Assembly: GCA_910579525.1 (NCBI GenBank)
Contig: CAJTUK010000001.1
Span: forward strand, 1 to 64,000
Direction: 5' to 3'
Source: an uncultured Christensenella sp.
GTDB lineage: Bacteria > Bacillota > Clostridia > Christensenellales > Borkfalkiaceae
DNA length: 64,000 nt
This document shows, one piece after another, positions 10,201 to 15,407 of this stretch (position 1 is its first letter; the number at the start of each line of letters is the position of its first letter). The position numbers and the translations under genes are program-made. Below the pieces are notes generated by a model, which worked only from the letters and a program-made list of their open reading frames with translations, was not told the origin of the DNA and made no database searches.

Positions 10201-12356
10201 ACCGTTTTTGTGCCATCGTAATACTTATCACCCGCGGCAAGCCCTTTCAGCGTAACGGTCTTTTGCGCTATATCGAACTTACGCGAAGCGTTTACCAATT
10301 TATAGTTGTTTTTATCCGCGTCGGCAGTCGCAACAACGGTCATATTATAGTTGCCCGCCGCCGAAGGTTTAGTAGTCGAACCCGTCGTGGGGAACGTGCC
10401 GTCCGACTGCTGTTTGAAGTACGTCAGCGTGCAAGCCACCGCCGCATTCTTTGCGTTTTTAACCGTGGGCGCGGGTGCCTGCGCGGTTTTGTTGTAGGTG
10501 AAAGCCGTGCCGGACGACCAGTCTACTTCTATAATCTGTTGCGCAATTGTAAAATCTACGCTCGGATTTTTAATTTCATAGTTTACGCCGTCGGCAGCAT
10601 TTTTAAATTGCGCCGTAATTTGGTAATCACCGGCATTTTTAGGCGTTTCGCCGGACGCCAACGCAGTCAACGTGCCGGTTGCGCCTACCTTTCTGTATTT
10701 ATAAGAGTAATCCAGCTGCACCGCCGAGGTCGAGCCTATCAAATACCCCGTACCCGTCGGTTTATGCTCCGCGCCGTCGTATTCGTACCGCCTGTCCGTA
10801 CCCCAATCCAGCGTTATCGGGGCTTTGGTTACCTTGAAATTAATAACAATCGCGCCCGTTGTGCCGTCTTGCCATACGCTTGTGGCAGTATCTTTCAGCG
10901 TCAGAGTTATCGAGTAATTGCCCGCCGTTTGTACCAATACCTGCGTATTTTGAATTTTTGCCGCGACCGCGCCTGTGGGCGCGGAAGTTAAAGACGTGGG
11001 CATCTTTACGAATTCGGTATCTATATTAGTTACGTCGAATGCGATTTTATCGTTTGTGTATACCGCCGTCGTGTTCACCATAACGGGCTTTTTGACTATT
11101 TCTTTACCCGTGGTCGTTCCGGTGGCCGCCGCGCTCAGCGCGGCAGATGACAGATTGAGGTGAAGCGCGGGGCGCACGGCGTTAGACCAGCACACATTAT
11201 TCCAGTAGACGGAACCGTCGGAGGACAGCATAATGGAATCGTGAGGACTATAACCACTGCCGGACCGCAGCCAAGTATAGGTTACGTCCGAGCTGTTAGA
11301 GCGCTGTTGATCGCTCGTTGCCCAGATACCGATACAATCTCTGCCTCTTGTGCCGTCGGGATTTTTATCATAGTAGCCCGTTTCGGTCAAGGAAGGCAAC
11401 CAGATATAGTCGTTAGCCCAATCGTTATAATACTTTTTAAAACGAGCCTGCGACATATCGCGGTTTTCTTCCTTTTGGGTTGCCGTAAGGTTAACATACC
11501 AGTTTTCTTTTGCGGGAACACCGTAATGCTCGTTCTGGTAGTTATAGGTATGATTAGGGCTCATATGCACTATGTTGGTCTGGTCTTCCTGCCAAGAAAT
11601 TTCGGAAGGCGTAGCAATATAAGCGGTTAAGCTGTTAGCCTCTTTGCCGGTCTTTCCTGCCGCTTTTAAATCTTTAGCAGACATAGTGAAACGAGACCAA
11701 GGATTGCCCGCGGACTGTTTGGGCTGAACAATAGAAACCTCGGTAGGGTCCGTAGTCCAGTGGTTACCGTCGGTATAGTTTGTACCTTTGGTGTAAGGAG
11801 AACCCGCGTTGAGCGTTACCGAACGGATAAAGCTCGAACCGTACTGGTTGGAATAGTACGGGAAATCAGCCATGTTATAGCCTTTGGCGGGGTCGTTATA
11901 ATATTGCGTAAGCCAACCGCTCGAGAACGTGCTGTTTTCCGTCGCACCCGCATACCAAAGGGTTGCTATAACGTCCCCCGTTTTGGACTGCGAAACGTAG
12001 GTTACGTTCCAGAGCTTTTCGCCGAAGTTTACCAAAACGTCGTTGCCGGAGTTCTTGCTTCTTATCGCTTGAGAAGTGAGAACTTTATTTTTAAGGCTGT
12101 TGACGTTGGCGGTAGGCGTTCCGCTTGTAGTGCCGCCCAACTTTGTCACAAGGTTATTCAAAACCGTGGCGTTGAACTTGTTTGAAGTATCGTTAAACAA
12201 ATCGCCACCGCCAACAGTGGTTGTACTGGTGTTGGTCATTGTTGCCGAAGCCGACTTGTTTTCCAAAGTTCCAAACAAGGCTCCGCACAACATAAGAAGC
12301 GCGCATGCAAGCGCCAAACCTATGAGTCGGAGTTTTGAAGTTTGAAATTTTTTCAT
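4245..12356 (-). CDS. Giant secreted DGR target protein: C-type-lectin-like variable domain on an MBG/YDG stalk
   Basis: The product is about 2,703 residues from ATG 12356, which follows GGAGGA (an ATG at 12371 is also open). Residues 1-40 are a clear signal peptide (LALACALLMLCGALF). Residues roughly 270-400 form a DUF6273-like, C-type-lectin-type domain with the pattern WLRSG...LSSDGS...VRPAL. Residues 362-398 are the 111-bp variable repeat R0. The remaining ~2,200 residues are many tandem Ig-like blocks of about 70-90 residues with MBG-type (TVTYGD, YDITFATGTLTV) and YDG-type (KPYDGTTKATL) signatures. The C-terminus has one membrane helix (WYVVGAVAAVAILLIVVLAV) and a basic then acidic tail, with no LPXTG. 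It is probably a cell-surface ligand-binding adhesin diversified by the reverse transcriptase upstream. An internal, N-terminal VR is unusual, because most DGR targets carry it at the C-terminus. Confidence 0.9.
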   Translation of the reverse strand: MKKFQTSKLRLIGLALACALLMLCGALFGTLENKSASATMTNTSTTTVGGGDLFNDTSNKFNATVLNNLVTKLGGTTSGTPTANVNSLKNKVLTSQAIRSKNSGNDVLVNFGEKLWNVTYVSQSKTGDVIATLWYAGATENSTFSSGWLTQYYNDPAKGYNMADFPYYSNQYGSSFIRSVTLNAGSPYTKGTNYTDGNHWTTDPTEVSIVQPKQSAGNPWSRFTMSAKDLKAAGKTGKEANSLTAYIATPSEISWQEDQTNIVHMSPNHTYNYQNEHYGVPAKENWYVNLTATQKEENRDMSQARFKKYYNDWANDYIWLPSLTETGYYDKNPDGTRGRDCIGIWATSDQQRSNSSDVTYTWLRSGSGYSPHDSIMLSSDGSVYWNNVCWSNAVRPALHLNLSSAALSAAATGTTTGKEIVKKPVMVNTTAVYTNDKIAFDVTNIDTEFVKMPTSLTSAPTGAVAAKIQNTQVLVQTAGNYSITLTLKDTATSVWQDGTTGAIVINFKVTKAPITLDWGTDRRYEYDGAEHKPTGTGYLIGSTSAVQLDYSYKYRKVGATGTLTALASGETPKNAGDYQITAQFKNAADGVNYEIKNPSVDFTIAQQIIEVDWSSGTAFTYNKTAQAPAPTVKNAKNAAVACTLTYFKQQSDGTFPTTGSTTKPSAAGNYNMTVVATADADKNNYKLVNASRKFDIAQKTVTLKGLAAGDKYYDGTKTVVWTGTAALDGIITGDAVTLKNSGTDAFDSAEVGLRYVTVSGYSLDGTDKDNYKLVTSDIKLYANILKTPVYVSGISVDGGKKPYDGTTKATLKYTGISLVPSTDVAITSIGYANDMATKLATEIAGLKATLSGRFATADAGTDIAVSIDNIIISNSGTDDFAKHFDLYFDYTVSKNTVKADIEANTVTVTLNIADFFYGENVKVTYTVAGVPATETVTVTLKYKGRGTTVYAESATAPTKAGTYTVTASIANGNYDLGATTKDYEIKKKALTITADNKTVTYGDAAPAYTASYDGFIDGEDQATAGLFSGTLTYTAQLNSTEYAAGEGVGSYVITPSGLTADNYDITFATGTLTVEKKAVVIQLNSISQTYSGKLDVELDPDATDYTANDVYSFINGTGVYGSDVLKIKVGAPANANVGKTILKAASSLASDNPNYDITCLDGLYEITKATLTVTAADKTVEYGKEGKDCSPGVTYSGFVTGENESTISGFGTPSYRYTYTQYGDVFEADGTTKIEYAIIPGGLTAANYDIVYKNGKLTINPKAVTVEINHVTETYGDTPARLTYGVKSGSSVVNGDDLGVKLEVQKADGTKVTTFDAGTYKIVATSWTNKNYAVTFEGASKPAQTHGDYTVNKATLKVTANDHSIVYGDAAANNGYEITGFVNGDTNSVVTSTSAVTYTYTYDTSVAGSREVGTYNIIPDVSGLSALNYNITAVNGKLKVEKKQIEIDIKNQSVSYTGTKPAGGWFDGMTNTWALHTGSTLATWDALTDIGVTLTRGRDTETGVGAYIITGSTTANSNYDIIVNNGTYTITPFEITVYWTENFDNALNETSYVKPSFSFTYNGKSQIPVAQYKGANGNWSQLSTSGARTNAGTTYQAEAYLPDTVNYTFAATTDSTCKFTIDKRELTIAWLDKSGTTHTDLTSGNDFVFDFLAGTPQAPTVNLTNTAAGDTLVAGTDYYVEGKNSSTGTWTATLIIINPNYKIATSGATCVYKVQKAAPSGFGWYESESVTPTAGNKLNAAVDYTFNGNAQHPVVKSGPSNSDKYVYTFYAFNSATNGWDKLGNDAPVNAGKYKVEATPVSGDYTVDVTVAYTGGYAEFTIKPKEITLNWNFGGNATDGYTLEYNGAVQNPVVKFEVSTGTFLELAVQVYSDSACTTVATSKDAGTYYVKTTLPSNGNYAFSGNKFELVQEYKITAKVIEVEWDFDSSEWTEASGEVSTTYSAKALESFVSKTATMNNLVGADNVKLVYKIYRVDGGKKTEVTQIKDAGIYTLAVEFDGTNSAYKNYKLAGAEQQCTVDKIDLTITPSNMTVNYGDTLKGYEVTDGSFSGLLSSEESNIIAALTNTVDGKKYANGWLSSPYTTSTTPGSVSIVKTTSASELEKLNQILRNYNFNILAATLVIDAKTGDVKLIGETTANGDFVYDGKAHVPTASYKIVDGSTEQWIALDVILITDPAVNAGLTDGEAINAGKYKIRVERKDGDNHTGVTLTKTEFEFDILKREITVELADREFYYGEVSTSNYQSKLSVEYARQSLRPLAGDDLKIKATVNFATTDIDAGNFITANFNSKTEKYSKDYRIQGSWDSATYGSNYNVVFVGSQEDADGAHTEGLFTVKTSTITVLKRGTELFNEEGVLDSYSSFFINLDTQRDGKYVFINFDGYADADVKILYSNPYPVADDFNRNPEINLTTKPAIVTAGEWIVNYKISIANHDDLEGKWYVRILDRDKYIIVVFQKDFEISYGDELPENLAEKLVDEGYVTVNGAMQAADFKKSAKAYAFNGSQSNVDSTTNVGKYTIYFELNEDVPSNNQIIYKQSNADADSNVGRYVINKRQLSITWGDTEFTADGNVHMPVPVISGWIGDDLSLEGIQPNETKHYNDFTDGGKTIRVSVTAEGDFVRIGGHELTVTVDNDNYEISGKSAKAISIVAPDDIVGGTSIPMWVWYVVGAVAAVAILLIVVLAVKLKKRRAVEDLDGFNDIVDSE
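11128..11144 (-). other. GC-rich hairpin just downstream of the variable repeat
   Basis: Read on the minus strand, GCCGCGC-TGA-GCGCGGC is a perfect 7-bp stem with a 3-base loop, starting 17 bases after the R0 block. DGR retrohoming commonly depends on a hairpin/cruciform just downstream of the VR. Here it is inside coding sequence (an Ala/Ser-rich stretch). Confidence 0.6.
11162..11272 (-). repeat. R0: DGR variable repeat (VR) inside the giant target gene
   Basis: This 111-bp block encodes target residues 362-398. It differs from array cassette R5 (14153-14263) at 9 positions, 8 of which are adenines in R5 on the coding strand. It ends in the GC-rich GCCGTGCGCCCCGCG shared by nearly all cassettes (R8 reads CAC for CGC and R3 GTG for GCG), a good candidate for the initiation-of-mutagenic-homing (IMH) element. 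Changed residues include Ser366, Gly367, Tyr368, Ser369, His371, Asp372 and Tyr383. Confidence 0.88.
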
Positions 12357-12390
12357 AACTGTTTCCTCCAATAAAGAGTTATATTGTTAA

Positions 12391-12446
12391 AGTGATAGTT
12401 GCGCCCGTGGGTTTTGCGGGCGTTACGTTTAAGTAACGCTAACACT
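12391..12446 (-). promoter_or_regulatory. Compact structured 5' leader of the giant gene
   Basis: On the minus strand AGTGTTAG pairs with CTATCACT (7 of 8) and encloses two hairpins, CGTTAC/GTAACG and CCCG/CGGG, giving a three-way-junction-like fold. It ends about 23 bases before the ribosome site. I cannot match it to a known riboswitch class. Confidence 0.4.
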
Positions 12447-12661
12447 TTGTCCTGATAAATTGATTGACCGCCCTCTCATTACCATTGCGGAATACTCTTA
12501 AACAAGAATATCTGCACTACTCCCCGCCTTACCCGAAAAACCTTTATTGACTCCAAGGATAAACCTCCATAATATAACCGCTGAAAAAATAAGGAAGACG
12601 TTTACGGCCATATAATTCAGTTTTTTAGGAGCACGAAATAAAGTGTTTTTCGGCGGCAAGG

Positions 12662-12700
12662 ATTAACAAAACGGAGTGGGGCGCACTCCTCTCTGTTAAT
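12662..12700 (-). other. Nested hairpin in the giant-gene leader
   Basis: ATTAACA/TGTTAAT encloses GGAGTG/CACTCC. It lies about 95 bases after the predicted transcription start and is a second structured element in the roughly 440-base untranslated leader. Confidence 0.45.
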
Positions 12701-12752
12701 TAATTTATACTTAAAATTTTTGTGAGTTTTTAACAGACTTAAATTTTAAGAT

Positions 12753-12779
12753 GTTCATGTATTAATATAACTCATGAAC
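12753..12779. promoter_or_regulatory. Operator-like 27-bp palindrome, copy 1
   Basis: On the minus strand this reads GTTCATGAGTTA-TAT-TAATACATGAAC, differing from the perfect copy at 12920-12946 at two positions. It lies just downstream of the predicted start of the giant-gene transcript. Confidence 0.6.
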
Positions 12780-12802
12780 ATTTTTTTTATGATTGCACCC
12801 GT

Positions 12803-12831
12803 ATTATATCACTGTGTGTTATTTTAGTCAA
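12803..12831 (-). promoter_or_regulatory. Promoter of the giant DGR target gene
   Basis: On the minus strand TTGACT (12831-12826), a 17-base spacer and TATAAT (12808-12803) form a near-consensus sigma-A promoter. The predicted start near 12796 implies an untranslated leader of about 440 bases. Confidence 0.75.
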
Positions 12832-12919
12832 CATATTTGTACAAATTTTTCACTAATTTTCTTTCGTGAATGAAAATTAACATTTTTTTTGTTAATTTCC
12901 ATTTTTTTTCGACATTTTT

Positions 12920-12946
12920 GTTCATGAGTTATATTAACTCATGAAC
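12920..12946. promoter_or_regulatory. Operator-like 27-bp palindrome, copy 2
   Basis: The perfect arms GTTCATGAGTTA and TAACTCATGAAC are separated by TAT. The centre is about 167 bp from copy 1, close to 16 helical turns, with the promoter between them. A T-run on one side means a terminator role cannot be excluded. The remaining 12372-13283 gap is AT-rich with no gene I can support. Confidence 0.6.
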
Positions 12947-13283
12947 ATTTTTTTGTTTTAAATGAAAATTTTTTTCACCGTAAATCAAGCATATTGTGCC
13001 CTCAAACCGCTAAAAAAGCCGTTTTAGGGCACTTTTTATACACTTAAACCGCGAAATGTTAGATTTTAACATTTTTGAGATTTTTGACTCGGAAAAAAGT
13101 GTTAATTTCCTATATTATAACAAATCAGCGCGCGATTTTGACAGTATTTTTTTAAAAAATTTAAAAATTTTTAATTGCCCCCAAGATATATTGCGTTTGA
13201 CTTTTTAAAAATTATATTGCCATTTATTGTTTTGTGCGTGTTGTCGGCGAAGTACGCAAAAGCGAAGCCCGCGCCTGATATAC

Positions 13284-13314
13284 AAAAACTCCCGACGCCG
13301 TGCGGAGTCGGGAG
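13284..13314 (-). terminator. Terminator of the RT-avd-cassette array transcript
   Basis: On the minus strand CTCCCGAC pairs with GTCGGGAG and is followed by TTTTT. It is the first strong terminator after the RT, avd and all eleven cassettes, and so defines one transcript of about 3.8 kb from the promoter at 17093-17121. Confidence 0.85.
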
Positions 13315-13367
13315 AACGCTGTTAATGAGGACTCAACCGCTGAAATCAGCTCGTGACGAAAAAGAAC

Positions 13368-13510
13368 TTAATTCAGTTCCGTAACGTCAAGGTTGAGTCT
13401 GTTTCGCCTCAAAGAGGCAGGACGGAAACCCCCTTCAACTCTGTTCATCAGTTCGGTAAACAGTGTGTACCGAATACGGGAAAAACTTGCACTTAAACTT
13501 GCAAGCGAGT
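13368..13510 (-). pseudogene. Open C-terminal tail continuing from cassette R1
   Basis: The frame of cassette R1 continues past the repeat for about 47 codons, beginning HSLASLSASFSRIRY, and stops at 13368. No other cassette has this tail. It begins somewhat like the sequence after the VR in the giant target (HLNLSSAALSAAA). It may be the remnant of an older target gene's 3' end or just a fortuitous open frame. Confidence 0.3.
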
Positions 13511-13621
13511 GAATCGCGGGGCGCACGGCGAGGGTATTAGAAACCCAGTGCCAGTTGACGGAACCGTCGGAGTCCAGCACATTAGAATTGTGTGGATTGT
13601 TATTGTTGCCGGACCGCAGCC
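13511..13621 (-). repeat. Cassette R1 (template-like)
   Basis: This 111-bp copy has variable codons mostly AAC/AAT (NNNNPHN) and a long upstream flank with the CGGCATATATGCCG hairpin. R4 differs from it at 12 positions, 11 of them adenines of R1, so R1 looks like the template for R4. Confidence 0.8.
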
Positions 13622-13701
13622 AGATTTACATTCGGGTTCTCGCCCTATAAAGTACGGCATATATGCCGAGCTTTAAAAACTTTTTGCAAGCTATAAAAGA
13701 T

Positions 13702-13812
13702 GAAGCGCGGGGCGCACGGCGCGGGACTCGTGACCCCACTTCCATTCAAGGGAACCGTCGGAGGACAGCACACTTGAAGTAACGGCGTCACCGTCAACGC
13801 CGGACCGCAGCC
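13702..13812 (-). repeat. Cassette R2 (variant-like, derived from R10)
   Basis: It has the short flank and adenine-poor variable codons (VDGDAVTSS). It differs from R10 at 14 positions, 12 of them adenines in R10. Its frame stops just after the repeat. Confidence 0.8.
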
Positions 13813-13850
13813 GTAAAAATAAAAGTTTCCGCTCTTTGCAAATTTACGAT

Positions 13851-13961
13851 GAAGCACGGGGCGCACGGCGTAAGACCAGCAAACGCTATTCCAGCCAACG
13901 GAACCGTCGGAGGACAGCAGAATGGAACCGTTAGGAGAAGCCTCATCGCCGGACCGCAGCC
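13851..13961 (-). repeat. Cassette R3 (variant-like, closest to R5)
   Basis: It has the short flank and variable codons DEASPNGS. It differs from R5 at 17 positions, 13 of them adenines in R5, and shares R5's distinctive GAG second variable codon. Confidence 0.75.
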
Positions 13962-14001
13962 GTAAAAATAAAAGTTTCCGCTCTTTGCAAGTTATTCAGT
14001 T

Positions 14002-14112
14002 GAATCGCGGGGCGCACGGCGAGGGTACCAGAAACCCAGTGCCAGTAGACGGAACCGTCGGAGGACAGCACAACAGAATGGTGTGGATCGTGAGTGTCGC
14101 CGGACCGCAGCC
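14002..14112 (-). repeat. Cassette R4 (variant-like, derived from R1)
   Basis: It has the short flank and variable codons DTHDPHHS. Of 12 differences from R1, 11 lie at R1 adenines. The twelfth is part of the GAC-for-TCC difference that R1 shares with R7. Confidence 0.8.
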
Positions 14113-14152
14113 GTAAAAATAAAAGTTTCCGCTCTTTGCAAGTTATTAAGTT

Positions 14153-14263
14153 GAATCGCGGGGCGCACGGCGTTAGACCAGCACACATTATTCCAGTTGA
14201 CGGAACCGTCGGAGGACAGCATAATGGAATTGTTAGGATTATTCTCATTGCCGGACCGCAGCC
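14153..14263 (-). repeat. Cassette R5 (best template candidate for the expressed VR)
   Basis: It is A-rich (NENNPNNS, NWNNVCWSNA) with a long hairpin flank. It is the closest relative of R0 in the giant gene (102 of 111 identical), and 8 of 9 differences fall on its adenines. It also looks like the source of R3. Confidence 0.85.
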
Positions 14264-14339
14264 AACCAATAAAAGGGAAACCGCCCTGAAAGAACGGCAT
14301 ATATGCCGAGCTTTTTCTAATTTTGCAAGTTATTCAGTT

Positions 14340-14450
14340 GAATCGCGGGGCGCACGGCGTAAGACCAGCACACGTAATGCCAATTGACGGAACCGTCGTA
14401 GTTCAGCACAGAAGAATTATCCGGAACTGTGTCGGCGCCGGACCGCAGCC
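14340..14450 (-). repeat. Cassette R6 (variant-like, no matching template here)
   Basis: It has the short flank and adenine-poor codons (ADTVPDNSS). None of the A-rich cassettes in this array explains it by adenine changes alone, so its template is lost or elsewhere. Confidence 0.7.
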
Positions 14451-14490
14451 GTAAAAATAAAAGTTTCCGCTCTTTGCAAGTTATTTAGTT

Positions 14491-14601
14491 GAATCGCGGG
14501 GCGCACGGCGCGGGAGTCGGAAACCCAACTACCGGTCGCCCAACCGTCGGAGTCCAGCACAATCGAATTATTAGGTTCATTGTTATTGCCGGACCGCAGC
14601 C
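14491..14601 (-). repeat. Cassette R7 (template-like)
   Basis: Long-flank, A-rich 5' half (NNNEPNNS). It shares GACTCC with R1 but has a distinct 3' half (GWATGSWVSDSRA). No derivative is found in the window. Confidence 0.7.
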
Positions 14602-14679
14602 AAGCCCTGATACAGGATTTGCGCCCTTATAAAGTTACAGCTTACGCCGTGCTTTATCTTTTTTGCAGGTTATTAAGTT

Positions 14680-14790
14680 GAATCGCGGGGTGCACGGCGC
14701 GCTCCCAGCAGGCATTGCTCCAATTCATGGAACCGTCGGAGGACAGCATATAAGAATTATTAGGATTATTGTTGTCGCCGGACCGCAGCC
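14680..14790 (-). repeat. Cassette R8 (template-like)
   Basis: Long-flank, A-rich (DNNNPNNS). It carries a CGC-to-CAC change in the otherwise fixed VRP codons (VHP), inside the putative IMH. No derivative is found in the window. Confidence 0.7.
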
Positions 14791-14868
14791 AACCCGAATA
14801 CCGAGCTTTCGCCCTTATAAAGTTACGGCTTTTGCGCCGTGCTTTATCTTTTTGCAGGTTATTAAGTT

Positions 14869-14979
14869 GAATCGCGGGGCGCACGGCGCGGGAGTCGGAA
14901 ACCCAATGCCACCCAATAGAGCCGTCGGAGGACAGCGAACTTGAATTGTTAGGTTCATTGTTATTGCCGGACCGCAGCC
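14869..14979 (-). repeat. Cassette R9 (template-like)
   Basis: Long-flank, A-rich (NNNEPNNS), with the WHWVSDSRA type of 3' half. No derivative is found in the window. Confidence 0.7.
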
Positions 14980-15056
14980 AAGTCCCGATAAAGGATTTGC
15001 GCCCTTATAAAGTTACGGCTTGCGCCGTGCTTTATCTTTTTGCAAGTTATTAAGTT

Positions 15057-15167
15057 GAATCGCGGGGCGCACGGCGCGGGACTCGTGAACCCACCTCCAT
15101 TCATTGGAACCGTCGGAGGACAGCACATTTGAATTAATGGTGTCATTGTTATTGCCGGACCGCAGCC
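15057..15167 (-). repeat. Cassette R10 (template-like, source of R2)
   Basis: Long-flank, A-rich (NNNDTINSN). R2 can be derived from it by 12 adenine changes plus two others. The downstream flank carries a two-part hairpin (ATAAAG/CTTTAT and ACGGC/GCCGT). Confidence 0.8.
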
Positions 15168-15244
15168 AAGCCCTGATACAGGATTTGCACCCTTATAAAG
15201 TTACGGCTTGCGCCGTGCTTTATCTTTTTGCAAGTTATTAAGTT

Positions 15245-15355
15245 GAATCGCGGGGCGCACGGCGTAAGACCAGCACACATTGTTACCATTGATAGAACCG
15301 TCGGAGGACAGCAAATACGAATTGTTAGTATTATTGTTGTTGCCGGACCGCAGCC
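15245..15355 (-). repeat. Cassette R11 (template-like, next to avd)
   Basis: Long-flank and very A-rich (NNNNTNNS, NGNNVCWSYA), about 50 bases after the avd stop with a CGGC/GCCG hairpin between. Position alone would make it the template repeat, but it does not explain R0 (many non-adenine differences), so its target is probably elsewhere. Confidence 0.75.
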
Positions 15356-15407
15356 AAGAGATAATACGGGCGCCCGCCCACATAAAGTTACGGCAATACA
15401 GCCGACC

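Noticed and set aside
4647..10991. Long plus-strand open frames opposite the giant gene, up to about 450 codons
   Set aside because: They are antisense shadows of a repetitive coding sequence, without ribosome sites and with Arg/Tyr/Val-biased composition. The minus-strand frame has signal peptide, domains and an anchor.
13943..14300. Open frames of about 100 codons across array cassettes
   Set aside because: Cassette spacing is not a multiple of three, so these frames shift between cassettes and read only one in the lectin-like frame. They lack starts and ribosome sites.
13511..15355. CRISPR array
   Set aside because: The 111-bp units are the conserved part and differ by substitutions, the gaps are repeated flanks rather than unique spacers, and no cas genes are present.
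15245..15355. R11 as the template of the giant-gene VR because it is closest to avd
   Set aside because: It differs from R0 at many non-adenine positions, whereas R5 explains R0 with 8 of 9 changes at adenines.
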